Source of the DNA: Sphingosinicella sp. LHD-64
GTDB lineage: Bacteria; Pseudomonadota; Alphaproteobacteria; Sphingomonadales; Sphingomonadaceae
Length of the DNA stretch: 64,000 bases
NCBI RefSeq assembly: GCF_031157375.1
Contig: NZ_JAVIFV010000001.1
Coordinates: forward strand, 806,001-870,000
Direction: 5' to 3'
Shown here: piece after piece, positions 26,468-35,944 of the stretch
Layout of the letters: every line of letters begins with the position of its first letter
Numbering within the stretch: position 1 is the first letter of the stretch
Program-made: the position numbers and the translations under genes
The notes under the pieces: generated by a model
The model's database searches: none
What the model saw: only the letters and a program-made list of their open reading frames with translations
What the model was told of the DNA's origin: nothing

Positions 26468-26551
26468 CCGTTCGGGTTGAGCTTGTCGAGGCCCTGCTTT
26501 TCCCTTCTGTCGAAAGAAAAGGCAGCCCTTCGACAGGCTCAGGGCGAACGG
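26468..26551. repeat. long imperfect inverted repeat between convergent genes
   Basis: Arms CCGTTCGGGTTGAGCTTGTC (from 26468) and GACAGGCTCAGGGCGAACGG (to 26551) face each other. The sequence CTTCGACAGGCTCAGGGCGA is a widespread repeat in proteobacterial genomes. It sits between the decaheme and lipoprotein gene ends and may terminate both transcripts. Confidence 0.7.
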
Positions 26552-26595
26552 CGGTAATCCGACTCTAGCGGCGCGGCCGAAACGGCGCCTTTATC

Positions 26596-27240
26596 TCACC
26601 GCGTGGCGTTGTAGCGCAGCTGCTCGGGCGTCAGCTCGAAACCGATGAACAGCTCGAACCTGGCCCGGTCCACCGCCGCGCGCACGGCGGGATCGGAGAG
26701 CGGGTCGATCGCCGCCTGCGGGTCGTTCGGGCGACGCTCGCGGGTGATCTGGCGGCGGATGTCCTCCGGCAGGGTCGCCGCCGAGCGCAGCACCTGGCTC
26801 GTCGCCTGGGCGCTCGTGGAGGCACGGTACTGGCCGTCCTCGAAACGCAGCGACACGCGGCTGACGCGCTTGGCGGTGACGTTGCTGTTGCCCTGCACGA
26901 CGACCGCGAAATAGGGCAGCACGACCTCGCGCGCGCCGCTCGCATTGCTGCGCCGGGCCTGCACGTCGAAGCTGGCGGTGGTGACGATGTTCTCGCCGGT
27001 CTCGTCGCAGGTGCTGCGGACGTTGGTCATGTTGGCGACGACGTCGATCGCGCTCGCGTCGGTGCTGTTCTCGGGATTGAACAGGGTCACGTCGCCGGTC
27101 GGCGCCGGAATCGCGACCGCCGGGCAGGCCGTGTAGCTGGTGAGGATACCCGTCTGGAAGATGTCGCCTTCGCGGGCGCAGCCCATCAGGCCGAGAGTGG
27201 CGAGCACGGCCGCAGCCGCTTTGAGATGATACGGGCGCAA
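26596..27240 (-). CDS. lipoprotein of unknown function
   Basis: 214 residues with a TTG start at 27240 behind GAGAGG. The signal sequence ends in a lipobox (LMGC), so the Cys near residue 21 should be lipidated. The mature part begins with mixed beta segments ([27 protein letters not shown]) and ends with a helical tail ([17 protein letters not shown]). No catalytic motif is visible. It is convergent with the decaheme operon and divergent from ispH, so neither neighbour predicts its role. Confidence 0.75.
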   Translation of the reverse strand: MRPYHLKAAAAVLATLGLMGCAREGDIFQTGILTSYTACPAVAIPAPTGDVTLFNPENSTDASAIDVVANMTNVRSTCDETGENIVTTASFDVQARRSNASGAREVVLPYFAVVVQGNSNVTAKRVSRVSLRFEDGQYRASTSAQATSQVLRSAATLPEDIRRQITRERRPNDPQAAIDPLSDPAVRAAVDRARFELFIGFELTPEQLRYNATR

Positions 27241-27378
27241 GGGACCTCTCGAACTTCAGCTGCTGAATACCCACCTGCCCTAGGGCAGGCGCGGGATCAT
27301 AGGAAGCGGGTTTCGTGCAGGCAAGCGGGTGGTCGGCTCCGGTGGACGCGGCCACCCATTCATCGTAGAGCGCCCGGA

Positions 27379-28329
27379 ATGGTCGACCAGAAGCCGCCCT
27401 TGACCTTGCTGATCGCCGCGCCGCGCGGCTTCTGCGCCGGCGTCGACCGCGCCATCCGCATCGTCGAGCTCGCGCTCGAACGCTACGGCGCGCCGGTCTA
27501 TGTCCGGCACGAGATCGTCCACAACAAATATGTCGTCGAGACGCTCAAGGCGAAGGGCGCGATCTTCGTGCCGGAGCTCGATCAGGTGCCGGACGGCGTC
27601 CCGGTCGTCTTCTCCGCCCATGGCGTCCCCAAGGCGGTGCCGGCCAAGGCCGAGGAACGCGGCCTCAACTATCTCGACGCGACCTGCCCGCTCGTCTCCA
27701 AGGTCCATCGCCAGGCCGAGCGGCTGATCGGCAACGGCCGCCACATCCTCTTCGTCGGCCATGCCGGCCACCCCGAGGTGATCGGCACGTTCGGCCAGGT
27801 GCCGGAAGGGCGGATGACCCTGATCGAAACCGCCGACGACGCCGGGACCGTCGTGCCGGCCGACCCGGAGAACCTCGCCTTCCTGACCCAGACGACGCTG
27901 TCGGTCGACGACACCGCGGAGATCGTCGAGATCCTGCGCCGGCGCTTCCCGTCCATCCTGGTGCCGCGCAGCGAGGACATCTGCTACGCGACCTCGAACC
28001 GGCAGGCCGCGGTGAAGGCGATCGGCCGGCGCTGCGACGCGGTGCTGGTGATCGGCGCGTCGAACAGCTCCAATTCGCTGCGCCTCGTCGAAGTCGCCGA
28101 GCGCGAGGGCGCTCGCGCCCGCCTGGTGGCCCGCGGGAGCGACGTCGATTTCGGCTGGCTCGAAGGCGTGCGCACGCTCGGTATCACCGCCGGCGCCTCG
28201 GCCCCCGAGGTCCTGGTCCGCGAGGTCGTCGACCGCATCGCCGAACGCTACGACGTGCATGAGGAGCCGATGGACGGCGTCGAGGAGCGGATGGTGTTCA
28301 AGCTTCCCGCCGGCCTCCAGGCCGCCTGA
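27379..28329 (+). CDS. ispH: 4-hydroxy-3-methylbut-2-enyl diphosphate reductase
   Basis: 316 residues from the ATG at 27379 (weak upstream site). It makes IPP and DMAPP in the last step of the MEP isoprenoid pathway with an iron-sulfur cluster. The three cluster cysteines are Cys19 (GFCAGVDRA), Cys103 ([10 protein letters not shown]) and Cys202 (ICYATSNRQ). The QTTLSVDDT segment carries the conserved catalytic-pocket residues. Length fits the family. rnhA follows about 20 nt downstream, an arrangement common in sphingomonads. Cytoplasmic. Confidence 0.97.
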   Translation: MVDQKPPLTLLIAAPRGFCAGVDRAIRIVELALERYGAPVYVRHEIVHNKYVVETLKAKGAIFVPELDQVPDGVPVVFSAHGVPKAVPAKAEERGLNYLDATCPLVSKVHRQAERLIGNGRHILFVGHAGHPEVIGTFGQVPEGRMTLIETADDAGTVVPADPENLAFLTQTTLSVDDTAEIVEILRRRFPSILVPRSEDICYATSNRQAAVKAIGRRCDAVLVIGASNSSNSLRLVEVAEREGARARLVARGSDVDFGWLEGVRTLGITAGASAPEVLVREVVDRIAERYDVHEEPMDGVEERMVFKLPAGLQAA

Positions 28330-28349
28330 TCCAGGCAAGCGATCCCGAG

Positions 28350-28799
28350 GTGACCGAGGTCGAGATCTTCACGGACGGCGCCTGCAAGGGCAATCCGGGC
28401 CCTGGCGGCTGGGGCGTCGTCATCCGCGCGGGTGCGCGCGAGAAGGAGCTGTCGGGCGGCGAGCCCTTGACCACCAACAACCGGATGGAGCTGATGGCGG
28501 CGATCCGCGGGCTGGAGGCGCTGACCCGGCCGTGCCGGGTGCAGCTCTATACCGACAGCCTGTACGTGCGCGACGGCATCACCAAATGGATCCACGGCTG
28601 GCGCAGGAACGGCTGGCGGACCGCAGACAGGAAGCCGGTCAAGAATGCCGAGCTCTGGCAGGAGCTGGTCGAGGCGGCGGCGCCGCACCGGATCGAATGG
28701 CATTGGGTGAAGGGCCATGCCGGCCATCCGGAGAACGAACGCGCCGATGCTCTTGCCTGCGCCGCTGCCGAAGCTCAGGCGAAGCGCCCCGCCGCATAA
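28350..28799 (+). CDS. rnhA: ribonuclease HI
   Basis: 149 residues, GTG start at 28350 with CCGAGG close by. Active-site residues are Asp9 ([14 protein letters not shown]), Glu47 (NNRMELMA), Asp69 (YTDSLYV) and the later Asp in ERADALA. It degrades RNA in RNA-DNA hybrids. It starts 20 nt after ispH and overlaps the end of the convergent oxidoreductase gene by 25 nt. Confidence 0.97.
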   Translation: MTEVEIFTDGACKGNPGPGGWGVVIRAGAREKELSGGEPLTTNNRMELMAAIRGLEALTRPCRVQLYTDSLYVRDGITKWIHGWRRNGWRTADRKPVKNAELWQELVEAAAPHRIEWHWVKGHAGHPENERADALACAAAEAQAKRPAA

Positions 28800-29887
28800 G
28801 GCGCAGGGTCGATCCCGGCGACCATCGGATCCGGGGCGTGGCCGAGCAGCAGGGCAGCGCCGAGCCTGGCGGCCGCCGGCGCGGTCTGGATGCCGAAACC
28901 GCCCTGCCCCACGAACCAGAAGAAGCCGGGCTGGTCCGGATCGAAGCCGTAGACCGGCAGCCGGTCGGGCGCGAAGCTGCGCAGGCCGGCCCAGCTCCGT
29001 TCCACCCGGTCGACCTGCCAGTCGACGACGGTCTCTAGCCGGTCGATCGCGATCGCGACGTCGATCTCCTCCGGCGCGCAATCGCCCGGATCGCAGGGCG
29101 TTTCGTCATGCGGGCTGACCCAGAGCCGTCCTCCCGCCTCCGGCTTGAAATAGAAACGCCCGAGCGCGTCGATCACCAGCGGCAGCCCCGCCGGTGCAGG
29201 AGGATCGGTGCGCAGCTGCACGACCGTCCGGCGATAGGGCCGGATGCCGACCGGCCGCGCCCCAACCGCCCCGGCCAGCTCGTCCGCCCATGCGCCGGCG
29301 GCGTTCACGAGGACCTCTGCTTCGAATATCCCCGCCGTCGTCTCCAGCCGCCAGTGCCTGTCGTGCCGGCCGCGCAGCACGCGGGCCTCCGGGACCAGCA
29401 TCGACCCTCGGGCGCGGGCACGCCTGAGATAGGCCACATGCAGCGCCGCCACGTCGATGTCGGCGCAGGTCGGCTCCGACAGACCATGATCCCAGCCCGG
29501 TTTCAATTCGGGGATGACGGCTTCGATTTCGGCGCGACCCATCCTGCCCAGGGAGACGCCCGCAGCAGCGAACTCCCCGGCCAAGGCGTCGAGCGCGGTC
29601 TTTCCCTCCATGCGCGCGATATGCACGGCGCCGCGCGGCCCCAAGAATGGACGCTCGGAAAAATCGGCTGGCGGATCGGCGAGGAAGGGGCCGGATGCGG
29701 AGGTCAGCGGCTGGACGAACGGTCCACCATAGGTTTCCGACCAGAAGGCCGCGGAGCGCCCGGTGCTGTGATAGCCCGGCTGCGATTCCGCCTCGAGCAA
29801 GAGCACCGACGCCTCGCCGGCAATCTCCGCCGCGAGGCTCGCGCCCGCCATGCCGGCGCCGACAATGGCGACGTCGCAGCGCTTCAT
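28775..29887 (-). CDS. FAD-dependent oxidoreductase of the DAO/GlpD family
   Basis: 370 residues, ATG at 29887. An N-terminal dinucleotide-binding motif ([17 protein letters not shown]) and a C-terminal FAD contact ([12 protein letters not shown]) define a D-amino-acid-oxidase-like flavoprotein. It probably oxidises an amine or hydroxy acid. Length (~370) fits single-domain members such as glycine oxidase or D-amino acid dehydrogenase; the exact substrate is unknown. It overlaps the upstream hydrolase gene by 4 nt (ATGA), so the two are co-translated. Confidence 0.88.
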   Translation of the reverse strand: MKRCDVAIVGAGMAGASLAAEIAGEASVLLLEAESQPGYHSTGRSAAFWSETYGGPFVQPLTSASGPFLADPPADFSERPFLGPRGAVHIARMEGKTALDALAGEFAAAGVSLGRMGRAEIEAVIPELKPGWDHGLSEPTCADIDVAALHVAYLRRARARGSMLVPEARVLRGRHDRHWRLETTAGIFEAEVLVNAAGAWADELAGAVGARPVGIRPYRRTVVQLRTDPPAPAGLPLVIDALGRFYFKPEAGGRLWVSPHDETPCDPGDCAPEEIDVAIAIDRLETVVDWQVDRVERSWAGLRSFAPDRLPVYGFDPDQPGFFWFVGQGGFGIQTAPAAARLGAALLLGHAPDPMVAGIDPAPYAAGRFA

Positions 29888-30822
29888 CGCGCACGCCCGG
29901 CCAGGAAGGCGTCGATCCGCTCCAGCGCATCCAGCCGGATCGGATCGCCTTCCCGCAGGATCTCGTGCGCGGCGTCGGGATAGACATGAAGCTCGGCCTG
30001 CGGCAGCAGCGCTGCGGCGCGCCGGATCGCACCGATCGAGACCAGCCGGTCGATCTCGGTCGCGAGGATGAGCACCGGCAGCTCGACCTCGGCGAGCTTC
30101 GCGGGCGTGAACGTCGCGGCGGCCGACCGGAAGGCGGCGCGCAGCCAGCCCCAGCTCGGCACGCCGATGTTGAACGCCGGCTCCTGGCCCCACCACCAGG
30201 TCTCGTCCTCGTAGCGTTCCGGCGAGCTGCCGGTCAGCGCCCGCTGGCGGCGCGGACCATGGGTCGGTGCCCTGGCCAGCCGCCGGTCGCGCCGTCCGAT
30301 GAGGCTCATGAAGCCGGCAATCCAGGGCGAGAGCACGGGCGGGATCGGCTTGCTGTTGACCAGCAGCATCGGCGCGATCAGCACGGCCGCGTCGAGCGCC
30401 GGCCGCTTGTCGACCAGGGTGCGCAGCAGCAGGTGGCCGCCCATCGAATGGCCCACCGCCACATGCGGCCCCGGCGAACCCGCCCGCCAGTCCGCGATCA
30501 GCGCGCCGAAATCCTCGATCAACGGGCCGAAATCGGTGAGATTGCCACCGACGATGTCCCCGCGCGAATGGCCCTGACCGCGCCAGTCGAACGCGGTCAC
30601 GTTCCAGCCGGCCGAATGCCACCAGCCGTAGATCTCCAGATATTTCTCGATGAAGTCCCCGCGCCCACTCGCGAAGATCAGGCTTCCACGGGCCTCGACG
30701 CCAGGCGGCTGCGCCCAATCCATCCGCCGCAGCGGCCAGCCGTCCTGAGCCCGCCACTGGCTGAAAACCGCGTCCGATGGGCGGGTGCGTCGCGGCGCGG
30801 CAAGGTCGTTCATGGCCAACAT
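29884..30822 (-). CDS. alpha/beta hydrolase, monoacylglycerol-lipase/lysophospholipase type
   Basis: 312 residues, ATG at 30822; an ATG at 30813 is also possible and neither has a clear ribosome site. The fold is shown by DWRGQGHSRGD near residue 79, the nucleophile elbow GHSMGGH with Ser126, an acid in LATEIDRLV and the catalytic His in PDAAHEIL. The pattern matches serine aminopeptidase/monoglyceride-lipase hydrolases (Hydrolase_4). It is the first gene of a two-gene unit with the FAD oxidoreductase and is divergent from cpaA. Confidence 0.88.
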   Translation of the reverse strand: MLAMNDLAAPRRTRPSDAVFSQWRAQDGWPLRRMDWAQPPGVEARGSLIFASGRGDFIEKYLEIYGWWHSAGWNVTAFDWRGQGHSRGDIVGGNLTDFGPLIEDFGALIADWRAGSPGPHVAVGHSMGGHLLLRTLVDKRPALDAAVLIAPMLLVNSKPIPPVLSPWIAGFMSLIGRRDRRLARAPTHGPRRQRALTGSSPERYEDETWWWGQEPAFNIGVPSWGWLRAAFRSAAATFTPAKLAEVELPVLILATEIDRLVSIGAIRRAAALLPQAELHVYPDAAHEILREGDPIRLDALERIDAFLAGRAR

Positions 30823-30864
30823 GGTTACGGTTTGGAAAGCATGAGCGTCTAGAGGCTTGCCGCC

Positions 30865-31347
30865 ATGTCAACCATATTGCCATGGGGGCTTCTGGCCCTG
30901 CTCGCCGCGCTTCTGCTCGTCGCGACCTGGACCGATTTGCGCTCCCGCACGATCCCCAATTGGCTCAATCTCGCCATCGCCGTGCTGGCGGTGCCGTTCT
31001 GGTGGGCGAGCAACCTGCCGCTCTGGCCGGACGCGGTGCTGCAGATCGGTGTCGCTCTCCTGATTTTCTCTTTGTTCGCAGGGGTTTTTGCCCTGGGCGC
31101 AATGGGCGGCGGCGACGTGAAGATGATCGGCGCGCTTGCCCTGTGGCTGCCGTGGCAGGCGCTGCTCGTGATGCTGGTCATCATGTCGATCGCCGGCGGA
31201 GTGCTGACGGTGGCGCTGCTGATCCGCCGGAAGCTCGCGCGGAGCGAGACGCCGATCGAGGTGCCGTACGGCGTGGCGATCGCTTTCGGAGGCCTGTGGG
31301 TCATCGCCCCCGTCCTTAGCGAACGGATTCTTTACCAATTTGGATGA
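30865..31347 (+). CDS. cpaA: prepilin peptidase CpaA (A24 family)
   Basis: 160 residues, nearly all hydrophobic helices. The two catalytic aspartates of type IV prepilin peptidases are visible in WTDLRSRTIPNWLN near residue 27 and in GGGDVK. It lacks the N-terminal methylase domain, as is normal for CpaA/TadV. It processes Flp-type pilins in the inner membrane. It heads the Tad/Cpa gene row. Confidence 0.95.
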   Translation: MSTILPWGLLALLAALLLVATWTDLRSRTIPNWLNLAIAVLAVPFWWASNLPLWPDAVLQIGVALLIFSLFAGVFALGAMGGGDVKMIGALALWLPWQALLVMLVIMSIAGGVLTVALLIRRKLARSETPIEVPYGVAIAFGGLWVIAPVLSERILYQFG

Positions 31348-31401
31348 TGAGTGGGCTGAGCTGAAATTCTCTCGAGCCCAGTGGGGGAGGCGACAGACGC
31401 C

Positions 31402-32430
31402 ATGGACGTCAAGAAAATCGCGCTGCTGATCGGCGCGCTCATCATCGCCGGCGTTACCGCCGTGATGGCGAAGAACATGTTCTCCGGCGCCTCGGCACCG
31501 CAGGCGGTGGCCGGCCCGATGACTCCGGCTGCGGAAGGACCGCAGGTGCTCGTCGCGACCCGGGCGCTGCCCGTCGGCACCATCATCGACGCAGAAGCCC
31601 TCCGTTATCAGCCCTGGCCCGAAGGCCTTGTGCAGGACGCTTACTTCATCCGCGGCGGCGAAGGCTCGACCGATCCCTCCAGCCTGATTGGCACCGTCGT
31701 ACGGACCGAGGTCGCGGCTGGCCAGCCGCTCAGCCAGGGCTCGCTCGTCCGCCCGGGCGAACGCGGCTTCCTTGCCGCTGCGCTCGGACCCGGGATGCGC
31801 GCCGTGACCGTCGCGGTCTCCGCGACGAGCGGCGTTGCCGGCTTCGTCTTCCCCGGCGATCGCGTCGATCTGGTGCTTACCCAGGACGTCGCGGGCGGCG
31901 GCGATGGCGCGCCGCTCCGCGTTTCCGAGACGATCATCCGCAACATCCGCGTCCTCGCCGTCGACCAGCGCATCAACGCGCGCGACGAGGAGGGCAATCA
32001 GGTGGCGCAGAGCACGTCGACCGTCACCTTCGAGGCGACCCCCAGGATCACCGAGAAGATCGCGGTGGCGCAGCAGATCGGGCAGCTCTCGCTGTCGCTC
32101 CGCTCGCTCGCGGACAATACCGCCGAGCTGGAGCGCGCGATCGCGTCCGGCGAGGTGCAGGTCCCGGAAAGCGACGATCCGCGCGCCGAGCGGCGGATGC
32201 TGCTCGCGATCGCCAACCGGCCGATCGACACCAATCCGACCTATACCGTCGGTTCCGACGTCTCACGCTTCCAGCGCGGCACCGTTCCGGCACGCCCGCG
32301 CGGCGAAAACAACAATGCCGGACAGGGGGGCACGACCGTCCCGACGGATTCGGAAGGCCGGCCGCTTGGACCGGTTGTCCGTGTTGCGCGCGGCAACAAC
32401 GTGACGGTCGTTCCGGTGGGAGCACGCTAA
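31402..32430 (+). CDS. cpaB: Flp pilus assembly protein CpaB
   Basis: 342 residues from the ATG at 31402. The ribosome-site match GGGGGAGG is about 12 nt upstream, and an in-frame GTG at 31381 is the alternative. An N-terminal membrane anchor (KIALLIGALIIAGVTAV) is followed by a SAF domain (VLVATRALPVGTIIDAEAL) and a periplasmic RcpC-like domain. It supports the secretin in the periplasm. It ends 1 nt before cpaC. Confidence 0.94.
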   Translation: MDVKKIALLIGALIIAGVTAVMAKNMFSGASAPQAVAGPMTPAAEGPQVLVATRALPVGTIIDAEALRYQPWPEGLVQDAYFIRGGEGSTDPSSLIGTVVRTEVAAGQPLSQGSLVRPGERGFLAAALGPGMRAVTVAVSATSGVAGFVFPGDRVDLVLTQDVAGGGDGAPLRVSETIIRNIRVLAVDQRINARDEEGNQVAQSTSTVTFEATPRITEKIAVAQQIGQLSLSLRSLADNTAELERAIASGEVQVPESDDPRAERRMLLAIANRPIDTNPTYTVGSDVSRFQRGTVPARPRGENNNAGQGGTTVPTDSEGRPLGPVVRVARGNNVTVVPVGAR

Positions 32431-32431
32431 G

Positions 32432-33952
32432 ATGTCGAAGTTCAACATGTTCAAGCGCGCGGCGCTCGGCACGGCCCTTGCCGGGGCAATTGCCGCCACG
32501 GCCGTCACGACGGTGCCGGCAGCCGCGCAAGGCCCGACCGCCTATCGTCCGACCCGTGACGTGCTGCTGTCCGTGGGCGAAGGCGAACTGATCTCGCTTC
32601 CGCGCAACGTGGCGAATGTCTGGACCTCGAATGCCGAGGTGGCGGATGTTCAGGTCAACACGCCGCGGCAGATCGGTCTGTTCGGCAAGACCGCCGGCGA
32701 AGCGACGGTAATCGCCACTGCCGCCGACGGCCGTGTGGTCTATGGCGCCCGTGTCCGGGTAAGCCAGAACATAAGCTCGGTCAGCGAGATGCTGCGGGCG
32801 GCGATGCCTGAGTCCGACATCACGGTGACGAATGTCGGGCAACTCGCCGTCCTCAACGGGACGGTCGGATCGCCGGAGGATAGTGCGCAGGCCGAACAGC
32901 TCGTGCGCACCATTCTCAATCCCGGCGTCGATCCGTCCTCGAACGGCCCCTTCCCGATCCTGCCGGTGAATCGTCTCCGGATCGCCACGCCCCAGCAGGT
33001 GATGCTGAAGGTCACGATCGCCGAGGTCAGCCGCTCGCTTGTCCGCAACGTCGGCATGAACTTCCAGCTTTCCAGTGGGGACTTCCTCTTCGCGCGCGGC
33101 CGGGACTTCCTCAACGATGCCGGTCAGGTCGTTGCCGCCTCCGGCAACGGCACGACGGCGGTCGCCAACATCTCCGATCTGTTCGGCCTTAGCGGGGCGG
33201 TGGCTTCCGACCTCCAGGAGAATAACGGTTTGGTGACCATCCTCGCCGAGCCGACGCTGACCTCGCTTTCCGGCGAAACGGCCAGCTTCCTGGCTGGCGG
33301 CGAGTTCCCCATTCCGATCTCCCAGTCGCTCGGCAATGTGACGGTCGAGTATCGTCAATATGGCGTCGGGCTCGCCTTCACACCCTTCGTCCTCGAAAAC
33401 GGCCGCATTTCGATGCGCGTTCGGCCCGAAGTGTCGGAATTGTCGTCCGCAGGCGCCATCGAGTTCAACGGGTTCGAGGTTCCGTCCCTGACCATTCGTC
33501 GGACCGAAACGACGGTGGAGCTCGGCTCCGGCCAGAGCCTCGTGATTGGCGGGCTCATGCGCAACAACGCGAACAACTCCGTCGAGCGTACGCCGTTTCT
33601 CGGTAGCCTCCCGATCATCGGCGCCCTGTTCCGCTCCAACAATTTCCGGCGCGACGAGACCGAGCTCGTCATCGTGGTGACGCCCTATCTCGTCCGGCCG
33701 GTTTCGGCCAATCAGATCGCATTGCCCACGGACGGCTTCCGTACGGCCAATGACGCGCAGCGGCTGCTCGGCGATCAGTCGCACGACGGGCGGACCGGTG
33801 AGCGGCGTCCCATGCCGGTTGCCGCGCCGCCGGCAACGGTTGGTCCGGGCATCGAGCAGGGGGCAAGCGTCCAGCCTGCAGCGCTTGCGCCGGCAGCGGA
33901 GGCACAGCGCCTTGCTTCGGTGCCGGCCGCCCAGCCCGGCTTCGACTTCTGA
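32432..33952 (+). CDS. cpaC: secretin CpaC/RcpA of the Tad pilus
   Basis: 506 residues. A signal peptide (to about AAAQ) precedes the N domain (RDVLLSVGEGELISLPRNV) and the C-terminal secretin core with VEYRQYGVGLAFTPFV, LVIGGLMRN and PFLGSLPIIGALF. It should form the outer-membrane ring through which the pilus emerges. A Pro/Ala-rich tail follows the secretin domain. Its stop overlaps a possible upstream start of cpaD by one base. Confidence 0.96.
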   Translation: MSKFNMFKRAALGTALAGAIAATAVTTVPAAAQGPTAYRPTRDVLLSVGEGELISLPRNVANVWTSNAEVADVQVNTPRQIGLFGKTAGEATVIATAADGRVVYGARVRVSQNISSVSEMLRAAMPESDITVTNVGQLAVLNGTVGSPEDSAQAEQLVRTILNPGVDPSSNGPFPILPVNRLRIATPQQVMLKVTIAEVSRSLVRNVGMNFQLSSGDFLFARGRDFLNDAGQVVAASGNGTTAVANISDLFGLSGAVASDLQENNGLVTILAEPTLTSLSGETASFLAGGEFPIPISQSLGNVTVEYRQYGVGLAFTPFVLENGRISMRVRPEVSELSSAGAIEFNGFEVPSLTIRRTETTVELGSGQSLVIGGLMRNNANNSVERTPFLGSLPIIGALFRSNNFRRDETELVIVVTPYLVRPVSANQIALPTDGFRTANDAQRLLGDQSHDGRTGERRPMPVAAPPATVGPGIEQGASVQPAALAPAAEAQRLASVPAAQPGFDF

Positions 33953-33975
33953 TGGAAATCCGAGCGAGAAAGGAC

Positions 33976-34641
33976 ATGACGATCATGGTCCGCAGCAAAC
34001 ATGCCTTGGCCGCAACCCTGCTCGGGATCGGCGCGACCGGCTGCACCCCGGTGCAGGATCATGTCAGCGCCCTCAACAATCCGACGCTGTATTCCGTCCA
34101 TCAGCCGGTGGTCCAGCGCACTGACTATGTGTTCGACGCGTCGGCGGGCGATGGCGGGTTGTCCTTGCCGGAGCAGGCGAGGCTCGATGCCTGGTTCGCG
34201 TCGATCCACCTGCGATATGGCGACACCGTCACGATCGACGAAGCCGCCGGTTACGAAAGCGTCCGCGCGCGAGACGACATTTCGAATGTTGCGGGCCGTT
34301 ACGGCCTTCTCCTGGGCGACGGCGCCCCGGTCACCGCCGGCGCGGTTCAACCGGGAACCGTGCGTGTGATTGCGAGCCGCGCCTCGGCCAGCGTGTCGGG
34401 GTGCCCGGTCTGGAACAATCTGGATATCGCGCCGGTCAGCACGACCTCGTCCAACTTCGGCTGTGCGACGAACTCGAATCTGGCCGGCATGGTCGCCAAC
34501 CCCGATGATCTCGTCGCCGGTCAGGACGGATCGGTTGCGAGCGGCTCCCGCACGGCGGCACGCGCGATCCGGGTCTATCGCGAGCGCCAGCCGACCGGCA
34601 CCCAAGGTCTCCAGCAAACCTCCACCACGAGAGGGAACTAA
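33976..34641 (+). CDS. cpaD: pilus assembly lipoprotein CpaD
   Basis: 221 residues from the ATG at 33976 behind AGAAAGGAC; an ATG at 33952 overlaps cpaC but has no site. The signal sequence ends in a lipobox (GATGC). Conserved CpaD segments include SGCPVWNNLDIAPVSTTSSN, FGCATNSNLAGMVANPDDLV and a final SGSRTAARAIRVYR. It helps assemble or localise the secretin at the outer membrane. Confidence 0.95.
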   Translation: MTIMVRSKHALAATLLGIGATGCTPVQDHVSALNNPTLYSVHQPVVQRTDYVFDASAGDGGLSLPEQARLDAWFASIHLRYGDTVTIDEAAGYESVRARDDISNVAGRYGLLLGDGAPVTAGAVQPGTVRVIASRASASVSGCPVWNNLDIAPVSTTSSNFGCATNSNLAGMVANPDDLVAGQDGSVASGSRTAARAIRVYRERQPTGTQGLQQTSTTRGN

Positions 34642-34642
34642 G

Positions 34643-35923
34643 ATGAACGCGCCCTCCAGTACCGGCCGTACGGCCTCGCTTCGTGACCCCTTCACCGCCT
34701 TCGTCTGCGACGAGGCGACTGCCGATCTCCTGCGCCCGATCGCCGTGGAGCACGGCTGGTCGCCCGAAAAAGTGAACAAGGGCGGCCTCCGGAATGCGGT
34801 TCAGACCCTTTCCGTGTCGGCGAGCCCGAGCATCCTCTTCGTCGACCTCTCCGAGAGCGGCGATCCGTTGAGCGACATCAACGCGCTTGCCGAGGTTTGT
34901 GAGCCGGGGACGGTCGTGATTGCGGCCGGCCAGGTCAACGACGTGCGCCTCTATCGCGACCTGGTTGCCAGCGGCATCCAGGACTACCTCCTGAAGCCGT
35001 TCAGCCCCGATCAGCTTCGCGACGCCTTCGCGAACGCGCAGCTCACCATTTCCGGGCCGCGGGTGAGCGAAGCGGCCAGCGAGAAGCCGAACGTGATGGC
35101 GGCCGTGATCGGCGTGCGTGGCGGCGTCGGAGCTTCGACGATCGCCTCGTCGCTCGCCTGGTTGATGGGCGACAAGGCAGGCCGCTCGACTGCCCTGCTC
35201 GACCTCGACGTGCATTTCGGGACCGGGGCGCTCGGCCTCGACCTCGAGCCTGGCCGGGGCCTCACGGATGCGATCGAGAATCCGAGCCGCATCGACGGCC
35301 TGTTCATCGAGCGCGCGATGGTGCGAGCGAGCGACAAACTCTGCGTGCTCTCGGCCGAGGCCCCTATCAACCAGGCGATGCTGACCGACGGATCGGCCTT
35401 CTTCCAGCTTCAGGAAGAGATTCGTCACGCATTCGAAGGCACGGTTGTTGATCTGCCGCGCAACATGCTCGTGCAGTTCCCGCACCTGCTCAACGATGTC
35501 CAGGCGGTCGTCGTCGTCGTCGAGTTCACCCTGGCGGCGACCCGCGATGCAATCCGGATTCTGTCCTGGCTCAAGGCCAACGCGCCGCAGGCGAAGGTGA
35601 TCGTCGTCGCCAACAAATCCTTGGCCGCCGGACAGGAAGTGACCCGCAAGGACTTTGAGCATTCGATCGAACGCAAGGTGGATGTCGCACTGCCCTTCGA
35701 TCCGAAGGCTGCGATGCAGGCCGCCAAGCTCGGCCAGCCGCTGGCCAAGTCGGCCAAGGCCGCCAAGCTGTCGCAGCCCTTCAATCAGCTGCTGACGGCG
35801 GCGCTTGAACAGGCTGGCGAAGATAGCACGCAGGCGGGCCCGGCCTCCAGCTCGCTGCTCGGCAAGCTGGGCAACTTCAAGGCGCTTGTCTCGAAGAAGC
35901 CTCGCGAAGCCGAGGCAGCCTGA
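34643..35923 (+). CDS. cpaE: CpaE/TadZ pilus localisation ATPase
   Basis: 426 residues, ATG one nt after the cpaD stop with GAGAGGGA upstream. An N-terminal receiver-like domain (residues ~15-145, ending YLLKPFSPDQL) precedes a MinD/ParA-like domain with the deviant Walker motif VRGGVGASTIASSLAW near residue 155. Caulobacter CpaE has the same deviant loop. It positions the pilus machine at the pole. In most Tad clusters cpaF follows; here tadB comes next. Confidence 0.95.
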   Translation: MNAPSSTGRTASLRDPFTAFVCDEATADLLRPIAVEHGWSPEKVNKGGLRNAVQTLSVSASPSILFVDLSESGDPLSDINALAEVCEPGTVVIAAGQVNDVRLYRDLVASGIQDYLLKPFSPDQLRDAFANAQLTISGPRVSEAASEKPNVMAAVIGVRGGVGASTIASSLAWLMGDKAGRSTALLDLDVHFGTGALGLDLEPGRGLTDAIENPSRIDGLFIERAMVRASDKLCVLSAEAPINQAMLTDGSAFFQLQEEIRHAFEGTVVDLPRNMLVQFPHLLNDVQAVVVVVEFTLAATRDAIRILSWLKANAPQAKVIVVANKSLAAGQEVTRKDFEHSIERKVDVALPFDPKAAMQAAKLGQPLAKSAKAAKLSQPFNQLLTAALEQAGEDSTQAGPASSSLLGKLGNFKALVSKKPREAEAA

Positions 35924-35944
35924 TTCGACGAACACGGAGGCATG